From: Paenibacillus amylolyticus | GTDB lineage: Bacteria; Bacillota; Bacilli; Paenibacillales; Paenibacillaceae | Direction of reading: 5' to 3' | NCBI RefSeq assembly: GCF_001570725.1 | Contig: NZ_BCNV01000013.1 | Span: 1 to 64,000, forward strand | DNA length: 64,000 nt | Shown here: piece after piece, positions 51,097 to 58,756 of the stretch | Layout of the letters: each line of letters begins with the position of its first letter | How positions within the stretch are numbered: position 1 is the stretch's first letter | Notes under the pieces: model-generated | Told to the model about the DNA's origin: nothing | Database searches by the model: none | Seen by the model: the letters and a program-made list of their open reading frames with translations, nothing else | Made by a program: the position numbers and the translations under genes

Positions 51097-51100
51097 ATGC

Positions 51101-51646
51101 TCACAATCCTTCACGTTCAATTTGCGCTAATGCTGTAGAGAACTCTTCCCGTGTAATCTGAAATACACTTAGACGCTTGTGGAACTGCTTCCCGTTACAA
51201 TATCCAATGCCTAGCAGATTGCCCATCTCCATGCGACGTGCGGCAGCCTGTGGATGCACGATAAGTCCTGCCGCGATCAGGTCCTCCCAATCGATCAGAC
51301 TCGGAGCACCCTCGTATGAAGTATGTACGCGTTCCAGCGCGTGCCGTATCGCCTCCGGTGAGGCGTTCTCCACTCCAATGTCCCCTTTGCGCGTCGCATC
51401 CGCTTCTGGAATGAAGGCATGCTTGCAGCCAGGGACCTTGTTCGCAATAATTTTACGAATGCGTTCGCCGGCATGATCCGGATCTGTCAGTACGATGACT
51501 CCCCGTCTCTCCTGAGCAAGCGCAATCCGCTTCAAAATGCGCTGGTTGATGGCTGATCCACCTGTTTCTATTGTATCGGCTTCCACGGCCCGACGAATGG
51601 CTACCGTATCGTCACGGCCTTCCACCACTATGACTTCTTTTATCAT
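51101..51646 (-). CDS. rnmV: Ribonuclease M5
   Basis: RNase M5 makes the final cuts that mature 5S rRNA. The 181-residue protein is a Toprim-domain nuclease: KEVIVVEGRDDTVAIRRAV (about residues 3-21) with the catalytic glutamate, GVIVLTDPDHAGERIRKII (about 49-67) with the DxD pair, and GDIGVENASPEAI. The C-terminal half contains GNLLGIGYCNGKQFHKRL. It is followed by rsmA. Confidence 0.96.
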   Translation of the reverse strand: MIKEVIVVEGRDDTVAIRRAVEADTIETGGSAINQRILKRIALAQERRGVIVLTDPDHAGERIRKIIANKVPGCKHAFIPEADATRKGDIGVENASPEAIRHALERVHTSYEGAPSLIDWEDLIAAGLIVHPQAAARRMEMGNLLGIGYCNGKQFHKRLSVFQITREEFSTALAQIEREGL

Positions 51647-51670
51647 GTTCCATTTCTTCCTTTCTAACGC

Positions 51671-51737
51671 AAAAAGAAGAGGAATATCCTCTTCTCTGCC
51701 AAACGGCGGGGGAGACTGAATTCAGACCCCTCCGCCG
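51671..51737 (-). terminator. Two hairpins after the G5/3D-domain gene
   Basis: Reading the minus strand, a GC-rich hairpin comes first (51704-51737, CGGCGGaGGGG with CCCCCGCCG around a CTGAATTCAG centre). It is followed by AGAAGAGGA/TCCTCTTCT with a T5 tail (51671-51695). The second is a good terminator and the first may pause or protect. They lie 65-130 bases after the stop. Confidence 0.75.
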
Positions 51738-51801
51738 CATATTCCGCATGAATCATTCATGCAACTATTTTATAGCATTCCCATTTCAAAGTAAAACGAT
51801 T

Positions 51802-52992
51802 TTAGTTCGCTTCCGGCTTCACCGGACCGATCACGTAGACCGTCTTGCCTTTCTTGCGTCCAAAATTCAGGGCATGCTTCACACTGTCATAATATACATC
51901 AATTTTGTTGCCTTTAATGGCACCGCCTGTATCTTCCGCACGACGGAAGCCCAGACCTTCGATATATACCCACCAGCCAATTGGAATGACTTTGGGATCA
52001 ACCGCAATGGTGCGCCCTTCCGTTACACGAGTACCGGAAGCTGTTTTAGTGCCGATGCCAGGCTCTTCGGAAGAGTAGGCAGTCATGGATACATTTTTAA
52101 GTACTTTGGAGTATTTAAAAGAAGTTCCGGATACGGTAATCACTTTGCTGCCCGAGGCAGAGGTTTTCTTCGAGTTCGTTGTTGTTGCCTGTTTCGTTGT
52201 TGAAGTTGAAGTCTGAGCCGATACGGTCTGAATCACAGGCTCTTTTACGACCGGTTTTGCTTTGGTGCCGACTGCGATCACTTTATCTACACGATTATTC
52301 GCGACGGATTTGCCGACCATTTTTTTGGAGACCAATTCTCCATCCTGAAATACCTTTTCGATATGCTGGACAAGTGTGCCTTCTTTGCCGTTTACAACAA
52401 CACGGTTATCCCCTTTGTACAAGCTAGGGTCAGCCGTTTTGATCACTTTATAAGCGATCGGTTGTTCTACATCCACTGTACGCTTTGTTACCCGCACTAC
52501 ACGGATTTTCATATCCGCTTTGACTGTAGTTCCAAGCGCCGGATACACTTTGTCATTACTTGCAACTTGAATACCTGACTTTTGAATTGCCTCTTGTACC
52601 GATGAATCGGTTGTATACAGAGTCTTGGTGTCTCCGTCTGCCGTAATGTTAACTGGAACGGCCCGCTCAATAACGATTCGGTCTCCATCTGTAATCGCCC
52701 CGTTCATGGACATGGATACCTTATCGTGAGGGCTGACTGTGATTGACTGCTCCTCCAGCATTTCCTGAAGCATTCCTGTACGAGTCTCTACCACCTGAGC
52801 TTTGCCATCAATAACCAGTGAAATTTGTTTCCCGGCCTGACCGTAAACGACTAACAAGATCATGATTGTAAGCGCAATTGAGAAAATCGCGATCAATGCC
52901 ATTTGACGCATGTTCTCATGCTTCCACCGCAACGCGAAAGACTTACTGGATGATCGTGACTCATGGGTCTCTTCTGGTTGGAATGTGCCCAC
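51802..52992 (-). CDS. yabE: Cell-wall active protein with DUF348, G5 and 3D domains (YabE-like)
   Basis: The 396-residue protein has a cytoplasmic N-tail and one membrane segment (about residues 27-48, ALIAIFSIALTIMILLVVYG). Ubiquitin-like DUF348 repeats follow (QISLVIDGKAQVVETRTGML; RIVIERAVPVNITADGDT), then a G5 domain (VTKRTVDVEQPIAYKVIKTA) and an S/T-rich linker. A C-terminal 3D domain ends it: MTAYSSEEPGIGTKTASGTR, AVDPKVIPIGWWVYIEGLG, GNKIDVYYDS. The three aspartates suggest a MltA-like lytic enzyme. I start at the GTG at 52992, eight bases after AAGGAGG. A c-di-AMP riboswitch lies upstream. Confidence 0.93.
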   Translation of the reverse strand: MGTFQPEETHESRSSSKSFALRWKHENMRQMALIAIFSIALTIMILLVVYGQAGKQISLVIDGKAQVVETRTGMLQEMLEEQSITVSPHDKVSMSMNGAITDGDRIVIERAVPVNITADGDTKTLYTTDSSVQEAIQKSGIQVASNDKVYPALGTTVKADMKIRVVRVTKRTVDVEQPIAYKVIKTADPSLYKGDNRVVVNGKEGTLVQHIEKVFQDGELVSKKMVGKSVANNRVDKVIAVGTKAKPVVKEPVIQTVSAQTSTSTTKQATTTNSKKTSASGSKVITVSGTSFKYSKVLKNVSMTAYSSEEPGIGTKTASGTRVTEGRTIAVDPKVIPIGWWVYIEGLGFRRAEDTGGAIKGNKIDVYYDSVKHALNFGRKKGKTVYVIGPVKPEAN

Positions 52993-53065
52993 TTCTCCGT
53001 CCTCCTTCATAGCCTCGTCGTCTAAAGTAATGCATGATGTCTTTGACGTGACTATACCAAATTTT

Positions 53066-53128
53066 CTACAGAACACAGATTGGACCAACATAATCCGGTT
53101 CTGCACCATGAATCAATCTTCGCAACAT
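53066..53128 (-). CDS. Possible 20-codon upstream ORF
   Basis: ATG at 53128 follows an excellent ribosome site (AGGAGGATGACATC). The frame encodes MLRRLIHGAEPDYVGPICVL and then a TAG. It lies between the riboswitch terminator and the GTG of the G5/3D-domain gene, in a different frame from the gene. It could be a leader peptide that controls translation or Rho entry, or a chance match. Confidence 0.4.
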   Translation of the reverse strand: MLRRLIHGAEPDYVGPICVL

Positions 53129-53183
53129 GATGTCATCCTCCTGAATACCTACCGTATGATGACAACATTTCTTTTATTCAAAA

Positions 53184-53230
53184 ACAAAAAAGCCAAAGAA
53201 AGAGTGTAAGAGGAACTCTTTCGTGGCTTC
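53184..53230 (-). terminator. Riboswitch expression platform terminator
   Basis: Minus strand stem AAGCCACGAAAGAGT with ACTCTTTCTTTGGCTT (53216-53230 and 53191-53206), then a T-run. It stands directly 3' of the c-di-AMP aptamer and about 190 bases before the regulated gene. Confidence 0.88.
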
Positions 53231-53254
53231 CGAATGATTCTGAATATCGGAAAT

Positions 53255-53515
53255 TCATGCACGAGGTTGCCTCTCTTTTTCCGCTTGCGAGGTTAGCTGT
53301 CGGGTTCGGGCGAAAGAGAGCCGCCCTATCTTAGGTCACCCGCTCATGGCGGACGCCCTTGAATTCACCCCGAGACCCAAAGAAGAAATCAAATACGGCT
53401 TCGCAGATCCTTTCGCTGCTTTTGGGTCAGCGAATGATGCGCACCGGCCAAATACACCGATGTTTAAGCCCTATTGGTTCCCCCGCTCTCCGTTAACGGA
53501 GACTCAGCGAGACTG
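53255..53515 (-). ncRNA. c-di-AMP (ydaO/yuaA-type) riboswitch
   Basis: On the minus strand the order of conserved blocks is GGGGGAACCAATA (53473-53485), GGGGTGAATTC (about 53362-53372), then AGCTAACCTCGCAAGCG within a longer conserved block at 53283-53310 (with CCGAACCCGAC before it). These are the recognised core of the ydaO-yuaA class. A large variable peripheral arm occupies about 53375-53470. The class binds c-di-AMP and usually turns genes off by a terminator, which follows at 53184-53230. Outer boundaries are approximate. Confidence 0.9.
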
Positions 53516-53608
53516 ATTCATGAAAGTAATGTTGCTTCCTCGGAAAGTGTCCCTTTGTTCATCCCCCGAACATCTGTCCAATTTTCCGCACAACAATTCA
53601 CTGAAAAG

Positions 53609-53638
53609 ATGATATCCTGTTTTGATGCATGTTGTAAA
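53609..53638 (-). promoter_or_regulatory. Candidate promoter of the riboswitch transcript
   Basis: Minus strand: TTTACA, 18-base spacer, TATCAT, about 85 bases before the aptamer. No gene is seen between tatD and the riboswitch. Confidence 0.55.
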
Positions 53639-53760
53639 GCGTTGATCAAGTACGTTTTTCTGAATATTTGGTTAAAATATTGTAATATTCTTGATTTATT
53701 TGGATCAAAGAGCAAATTAACTCCGCTTAACTCCCTTTTTCACCTGATTTACTCGTTTTT

Positions 53761-54531
53761 TTAACGAATCCCAAATCGTTCCATGGCATTTTTGGTTGTT
53801 ATTGCAGCAATTTCCTCTACCGAAATGCCTTTAATTTCCGCAGCTGCCTCTGCAACCAGACGTACATGCGCTGTCTCATTTCGTTTTCCACGGTACGGAT
53901 GAGGTGTCAAATATGGCGCATCTGTTTCAATGAAAAACCGGTCCATAGGAACCTTCTCCAGAACCTCTTTTGGCTGCTTTGCATTTTTGAATGTGATTGG
54001 ACCTCCGAAGGACAGATGGAAGCCCATATCGAGACAACTTTTCGCGGTTTCCCAGCTGCCGGAGAACGAGTGCATCACACCGCCAACCTCGCCCGCCTTC
54101 TCTTCACGCAAAATTCTTATAATATCCTCGTGTGCATCCCGATTATGGATGACAATTGGCATGTTCACTTCACGAGCCAATGCAATCTGTTGTCGTAATA
54201 CGCGATGCTGCACTTCCTTCGGTGAAGTATCCCAGTGATAATCCAATCCAATCTCACCGATTGCAACTACTTTTTCATGCTTGCATAAAGATGCAATCCA
54301 CTCCAGATCGCCCTCCTGCATCGTGATCGCATCTACCGGATGCCACCCTACAGCTGCATATATAAAGTCATACGTTTCGGCCAGTTTCATTGTCGTTGGA
54401 ATCGTCTCCCGGTTAAAGCCAATGTTGATCATGCGACCAACCCCGGCGTCCACAGCACGCTGAATCATGTCCTCGCGGTCCTCGTCGAATTGTGGTGCAT
54501 CCAGATGTGTATGTGTGTCGAACAGCATCAT
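53761..54531 (-). CDS. tatD: TatD family metal-dependent hydrolase (DNase)
   Basis: The 256-residue TIM-barrel hydrolase has the metal ligands of the family: LFDTHTHLDAPQFDEDRE (residues 3-20), AIGEIGLDYHWDTSP (about 91-105), MPIVIHNRDAHED (about 124-136), GVMHSFSGS, and FFIETDAPYLTPHPYRGK (about 196-213). TatD proteins are 3'-5' exonucleases in several bacteria, and other substrates are possible. I start at 54531, after AAGGGAGA. The gene keeps its usual place upstream of the yabE-like gene, but metG, normally next to it, is missing. Confidence 0.95.
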   Translation of the reverse strand: MMLFDTHTHLDAPQFDEDREDMIQRAVDAGVGRMINIGFNRETIPTTMKLAETYDFIYAAVGWHPVDAITMQEGDLEWIASLCKHEKVVAIGEIGLDYHWDTSPKEVQHRVLRQQIALAREVNMPIVIHNRDAHEDIIRILREEKAGEVGGVMHSFSGSWETAKSCLDMGFHLSFGGPITFKNAKQPKEVLEKVPMDRFFIETDAPYLTPHPYRGKRNETAHVRLVAEAAAEIKGISVEEIAAITTKNAMERFGIR

Positions 54532-54863
54532 GTTTGTATCTCCCTTCATGTCGAACTAACGACTATCTTCTCTTGGAAATTTAATTTAGAAAATCCATTA
54601 TTTTAATGCTTCGTAAAGAAAATTTTAAAAATCCGTGGATTGCCCATCATTACTCTCATTTGTTCACAAACTACAATATATAGAAGATACACGGATATTT
54701 AGATCTATATATCGCTACTTATGATGACTCAACCTACTTTCTTTTACAAAATTATGTCGATCTACATATACTCCCCATTAAAGCAGATTACTGTATCATG
54801 AAAAATAGCTCTTTTAGAAAGTGTTTTGATATCGAAATTCTTCACCAAGTTGTATCTTCACCA
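54532..54863. other. AT-rich gap between tatD and the HD gene
   Basis: I see no gene in this stretch. It is AT-rich with one perfect Spo0A-box core TGTCGAA (54549-54555) just before the tatD start, possibly by chance. No convincing promoter or terminator was found. Confidence 0.4.
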
Positions 54864-56141
54864 TTACAAGAAATAGGGGCGTATATGGGACGGTAATTCG
54901 TGAATAATCGCATCCACCTTGTTTTGCGGGTAATACAAATGATGTTTTCCCCGATGCAGCCCACTGATGGAACGGACAATGTCGGATACCTCTGACAACT
55001 CATGTAACTTGTCCTGTCGATCGAGCAGCAGAATCTGCTTATCCGTGGATTCATCCGGACGAAACACATCATACGGATTATCCGACGGAAAATCAATTTC
55101 AAGATCATATTCGGGATTGAGACCTGCCTGAACAAAAGCTTCCCGAATCTCTTCCATCATTGTCAAGTCGGTCTGTTCAAGCTCTACATACTTATATAAC
55201 TTGCGATCCATAAAACGTTCGCATAACTCACTCAGAACAGCATCGTCCTCCTTGCGCCACTGCGTAAATGCCGTCTGAATCAAAGCTTCATCCAACTGTA
55301 AATATTCCTCTACCGAAAGTTCTCCTTCAAATAATTGAGGTAGTGGATCGATCATGAAGCGGAATTGAAAATCTTCCTGTATCAGTGTTTTCGCTCGCTT
55401 GAAAATTTGTCGCAATATAATTTCGGAACTGCGGGTTACCGGATGGAAGTAAATCTGCCAATACATCTGATACCGAGACATTAAGTAATCCTCTACAGCA
55501 TGCATGCCTGAATCTTTGACTACAATCCGTCCATGATAAGGGCGCAGCATGCGAAGGATACGATCAAGGTCGATTGTTCCGTAGTTTACTCCTGTAAAAT
55601 AAGCATCCCTGAGCAAGTAATCCATTCGGTCCGCATCAAGAGGACTGGTCACCAGATTGACCACAATCGGCTGCTCATACGTTTTTTGAATTACAGAAGC
55701 CACTTTTTCAGGAAAATCAGGAGCATACCGTCTTAAGATCGCCCCTACTTCGGTATCACCTGTAATGATGCGACAAGTCCAATCTTCGTGATTCATGTCA
55801 AAAGCTTCCTCGATGGAGTGAGAGAATGGCCCATGCCCAAGATCATGAAGTAAAGCTGCGCACAGAGCTACAATCTTTTCTTCCTTCGGCCAATCCGAAT
55901 AATGACTTCTTTCAAATTGAGAGATGATCTTTCGCGTAATCTCATAAACACCCAGTGAATGTGAGAAACGACTATGCTCTGCCCCATGAAAGGTAAGGTA
56001 AGAAGTTCCCAACTGCCGAATCCGGCGTAAACGCTGAAACTCGGGGGTGTTAATTAACTCCCATATAACTGGATCTTGCACGTGAATATAATTATGTACC
56101 GGATCTTTAAACACTTTCTCTTCCGTTAAACGTTGTTCCAT
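54864..56141 (-). CDS. HD-domain phosphohydrolase (dGTPase/YwfO-like)
   Basis: The 425-residue protein begins VFKDPVHNYIHVQDPVIWEL and has a complete HD active site. The first histidine is in GAEHSRFSHSLGVYEI (about residues 53-68), the HD pair in ALLHDLGHGPFSHSIE (about 97-112), and the last aspartate in TSPLDADRMDYLLRDA (about 163-178). The arrangement matches the YwfO/SAMHD1-like group, which hydrolyses (d)NTPs; the substrate here is unknown. AAGGAG precedes the ATG. Its promoter region shares a set of Spo0A-box-like sites with divergent abrB. In B. subtilis metG lies in this place. Confidence 0.92.
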   Translation of the reverse strand: MEQRLTEEKVFKDPVHNYIHVQDPVIWELINTPEFQRLRRIRQLGTSYLTFHGAEHSRFSHSLGVYEITRKIISQFERSHYSDWPKEEKIVALCAALLHDLGHGPFSHSIEEAFDMNHEDWTCRIITGDTEVGAILRRYAPDFPEKVASVIQKTYEQPIVVNLVTSPLDADRMDYLLRDAYFTGVNYGTIDLDRILRMLRPYHGRIVVKDSGMHAVEDYLMSRYQMYWQIYFHPVTRSSEIILRQIFKRAKTLIQEDFQFRFMIDPLPQLFEGELSVEEYLQLDEALIQTAFTQWRKEDDAVLSELCERFMDRKLYKYVELEQTDLTMMEEIREAFVQAGLNPEYDLEIDFPSDNPYDVFRPDESTDKQILLLDRQDKLHELSEVSDIVRSISGLHRGKHHLYYPQNKVDAIIHELPSHIRPYFL

Positions 56142-56202
56142 ATCGACTCACTCCTTTAATTTCTCTTATATTAACGCTTTGATCTCTACAATTCATCAAA
56201 GA

Positions 56203-56262
56203 TTCGACACGACATGACGAACTTTGTCGAATAACGTAGTTTTGTCGTTTTCCAAATCGACA
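56203..56262. promoter_or_regulatory. Cluster of Spo0A-box-like sites
   Basis: Four sites lie within 60 bases: TGTCGAA at 56203-56209 (minus, perfect), TGTCGAA at 56225-56231 (plus, perfect), TGTCGTT at 56243-56249 (plus) and TGTCGAT at 56256-56262 (minus). They lie upstream of the HD gene and of abrB. A fifth perfect site is at 56412-56418. Confidence 0.65.
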
Positions 56263-56359
56263 AAGCTGACATTGATGTTTAAATACGAAAAACGGCTTAC
56301 AATCCCTTACCACCAGTAACCTTGTGAAAAACAGCCTTAATTTTAAGCTAATTTTAAGG

Positions 56360-56418
56360 TTGACTGTTTTGGGAATCGTTGGTATGATGAGTATCATAAA
56401 ACATAAAATAATGTCGAA
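56360..56418 (+). promoter_or_regulatory. abrB promoter with downstream Spo0A box
   Basis: TTGACT (56360-56365), 17-base spacer, TATGAT (56383-56388). A perfect TGTCGAA (56412-56418) lies about 20 bases after the expected start of transcription. B. subtilis abrB has the same plan, with Spo0A repressing from sites downstream of the promoter. Confidence 0.75.
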
Positions 56419-56458
56419 TAATGACAATGATAGTTAGCTGAGAGGAGCACTGATTATA

Positions 56459-56713
56459 ATGATGAAATCAACAGGTATTGTAAGAAAAGTGGACGAACTG
56501 GGACGGGTAGTTATTCCAATCGAATTGCGCCGTACGCTCGGTATTGGTGAAAAAGATGCTCTGGAAATCTATGTTGACGGCGAGCGCATCATGTTGAAAA
56601 AATACGAGCCTGCTTGTATCTTCTGTGGTAATGCAGAGAACGTTACTTACTTCAAAGGTAAAATTGTTTGTAACGAATGTATTTCCGAAATCCCTGCACC
56701 TGTGACAAAATAA
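56459..56713 (+). CDS. abrB: AbrB-family transition-state regulator with C-terminal cysteine pairs
   Basis: The first 50 residues are almost identical to B. subtilis AbrB as I recall it: MKSTGIVRKVDELGRVVIPI followed by ELRRTLGIGEKDALEIYVDG. The rest differs. Instead of the usual C-terminal multimerisation domain there is CIFCG and CNEC, 18 residues apart, like a small zinc ribbon. Total length is 84 residues. GAGAGGAG precedes the start; either of two adjacent ATGs may be used. It is the only plus-strand gene in this part and is followed by a terminator. It should repress stationary-phase genes such as spoVG and be repressed by Spo0A. Confidence 0.95.
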   Translation: MMKSTGIVRKVDELGRVVIPIELRRTLGIGEKDALEIYVDGERIMLKKYEPACIFCGNAENVTYFKGKIVCNECISEIPAPVTK

Positions 56714-56777
56714 GAAAAAACAGGTATACTGGACTTATCTAAATTGTTATTTCTAACCTTTTTAATATTCCTTAATG

Positions 56778-56817
56778 GCCTTCCCGGTGTGAACCCCACC
56801 GTGGAAGGTATTTTTTT
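56778..56817 (+). terminator. abrB terminator
   Basis: Stem GCCTTCCCGGTG with CACCGTGGAAGGT and a T7 run, about 65 bases after the abrB stop. Confidence 0.88.
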
Positions 56818-56871
56818 GCCCTGTTATGGGTTCCATTACCCAAAATGGGTCTGTCACACGCCAACTGGGAG

Positions 56872-56920
56872 AGAGCGGTAAATTTTATTTGGAGTTTTTT
56901 TGAACCGCTCTGCTTTTTTT
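56872..56920 (+). terminator. Second hairpin with T-run downstream of abrB
   Basis: AGAGCGGT/ACCGCTCT (56872-56879, 56904-56911) with a T7 run on the plus strand and a 24-base AT-rich loop. It is either a backup terminator or the end of a short plus-strand RNA. No promoter was found between it and the first terminator. The rest of the gap up to rsmI shows nothing. Confidence 0.5.
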
Positions 56921-56996
56921 AAGATTCCACTAAGGTTGGGTATAAGGTTCTTTTCAGGTTATGTTCCCCATTACAGAAGATATTTGTTTAGTTTAG

Positions 56997-57881
56997 CTAC
57001 TCGATTAACGCATTATATACATCCCGCTTCGTCAGACCACGATCGGTTGCCGTTTTTTTCATCGCATCTTTACGGTTAAGTCCTTCACCCTCATAATGGC
57101 TGACGTGATCCGCAAGTGACATGAGCTGCCACCATGCTTCGCGCTCAGCCTTACGCTCCTCTTCCTTAATGCCTTCTACCAGCAAACAGTACTCGCCAAG
57201 AGGTGGGTGCTCTTCAAGCCAGTCTATGCATTCCTTCACACTCCCCCTTGCGAACTCTTCATGACGCTTGGTTAGTTCACGAGCCAGGACAATCGAGCGA
57301 TCACCCAAAATTTCTTCGAGGTGGACTAATGTTTTTCGGATACGGTGAGGTGATTCATAAAATAACAAAGTCCCGTTGGATTCGTCAAAAGCCTCCAGCA
57401 CTTTTCGCATGTCCTTTTTCTCCCGCGGCAAAAAACCGCCGAATGTAAAACGCTCCGTCGGTAATCCGGACACGATCAGAGCAGACAACGCAGCATTGGG
57501 TCCAGGGATGGGAATAACCGTTACTCCGGCTTCCAGCGCAAGCTGCACGAGGTCGGAACCAGGGTCCGAAATGGCTGGCAGACCGGCATCACTGACGAGT
57601 GCCAGATTTTTTCCTTCTATTATATAGCGTATCAGTTCAGGGCCACTTGCTCCCTTATTATGCTCGTGATAACTAAACAACATGGACGGTGTAATCTCAA
57701 AATGGGTAAGCAGCTTTCGAGTCTGGCGTGTATCTTCTGCTGCAATGATGTCACAGCTCTGCAAAGTCTTGATTGCCCGGAAGGTCATATCCTCCAGATT
57801 ACCAATGGGTGTTCCAACCAGATACAGCTTACCTGATCCTTCAGGCTGCTCCGCATAACTTTTCTGAATATGCAAAGTCAT
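56997..57881 (-). CDS. rsmI: 16S rRNA (C1402-2'-O)-methyltransferase RsmI
   Basis: RsmI methylates the ribose of C1402 at the decoding centre, together with RsmH. The 294-residue tetrapyrrole-methylase-fold protein has GKLYLVGTPIGNLEDMTFRA (about residues 17-36), IAAEDTRQTRKLLTHF, LVSDAGLPAISDPGSDLV (about 92-109), IPGPNAALSALIVSGLP and TLLFYESPHRI. The ATG immediately follows the stop of the preceding methyltransferase gene (TAGATG), so translation is likely coupled. B. subtilis has yazA (a GIY-YIG protein) between these two genes; it is absent here. Confidence 0.96.
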   Translation of the reverse strand: MTLHIQKSYAEQPEGSGKLYLVGTPIGNLEDMTFRAIKTLQSCDIIAAEDTRQTRKLLTHFEITPSMLFSYHEHNKGASGPELIRYIIEGKNLALVSDAGLPAISDPGSDLVQLALEAGVTVIPIPGPNAALSALIVSGLPTERFTFGGFLPREKKDMRKVLEAFDESNGTLLFYESPHRIRKTLVHLEEILGDRSIVLARELTKRHEEFARGSVKECIDWLEEHPPLGEYCLLVEGIKEEERKAEREAWWQLMSLADHVSHYEGEGLNRKDAMKKTATDRGLTKRDVYNALIE

Positions 57882-58661
57882 CTAAAGTCCTCCCTTCGTT
57901 GTACGCTCAGCATGCTGCTGACCATAGTAAATATCCATAATTTCATCACAGTATTTCCCCTCTTCATTGTAGACAATGAGTGGAGGAAGCATCCTTACTT
58001 CGGGTTTACCATCTTTCATTCCTTCAATTAATACCATGTTGGCTTCCAGATGAGCACGGGGATGTACCATCCGAATCCGTTTTGGCTCCAGCTTATAATC
58101 GCGCATGAGCGAGATAATCTCTGCAAGACGCTGTGGACGGTGAACCATCGATACTTTGCCCCCATTACGTACAAGTCGACTGCAAGCCTGGATCACTTCT
58201 TCCAGCGTACATCCGATCTCATGACGTGCCATTGCCTGGTGTGTATTCATTTTGAGATCACTACCATTCAGAGGCATGTATGGGGGATTAACCGTTATTG
58301 CATCATAGACAGCGTGACCCGTTTCTTTTACCAGTTCTCGCAAATCACCTTCACGAATCATAATCGACTCGTCCAGTTCATTTAATTGCACGCTGCGACG
58401 CGCCATATCAGCCAAACGTGGCTGAATCTCGATCCCTTCCAGACTAGCCTGCGTACGCGTTGTAAGAAGAATGGGAACCACCCCATTACCTGTACACAAA
58501 TCAAGTACACGTCCCCGTTTGGGTACGGAAGCAAACCGAGCCAACAATACCGCATCCATCGAAAAACTGAATACTTCATCACTTTGAATGATTCTCAGAT
58601 CATGAGAGAGCAGATCATCAATCCGCTCTGACTCATGTAACACTACTTCATTTGTTTTCAT
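57882..58661 (-). CDS. tRNA1(Val) (adenine37-N6)-methyltransferase-type enzyme (YabB)
   Basis: The 259-residue class I SAM methyltransferase has ERIDDLLSHDLRIIQSDEVF at the N-terminus, the SAM motif VLDLCTGNGVVPILL (about residues 53-67), and the catalytic NPPY in DAITVNPPYMPLNGSDLK (about 121-138), typical of N6-adenine methylation. The family (TrmN6/YfiC) modifies tRNA A37, but the substrate in Bacillales is inferred. GGAGG precedes the ATG. The gene lies between yabA and rsmI. Confidence 0.92.
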   Translation of the reverse strand: MKTNEVVLHESERIDDLLSHDLRIIQSDEVFSFSMDAVLLARFASVPKRGRVLDLCTGNGVVPILLTTRTQASLEGIEIQPRLADMARRSVQLNELDESIMIREGDLRELVKETGHAVYDAITVNPPYMPLNGSDLKMNTHQAMARHEIGCTLEEVIQACSRLVRNGGKVSMVHRPQRLAEIISLMRDYKLEPKRIRMVHPRAHLEANMVLIEGMKDGKPEVRMLPPLIVYNEEGKYCDEIMDIYYGQQHAERTTKGGL

Positions 58662-58724
58662 ATGTTGCGCTCATCCTCCGGTACTCTATATCTCATGTTC
58701 GTTAAGTTTAGGTTTGTAACCTTG

Positions 58725-58751
58725 AAAAAAAACCGTAGGGGATCCCTACGG
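58725..58751 (-). terminator. yabA terminator
   Basis: Stem CCGTAGGG/CCCTACGG with a three-base loop and a T8 run on the minus strand, five bases after the yabA stop. Confidence 0.9.
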
Positions 58752-58756
58752 CCACT

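Noticed and set aside
52993..53109. Extension of the G5/3D-domain protein to 435 residues
   Set aside because: AAGGAGG eight bases before the GTG at 52992 gives a better start. The extension is cysteine-containing and unlike a membrane-protein N-tail.
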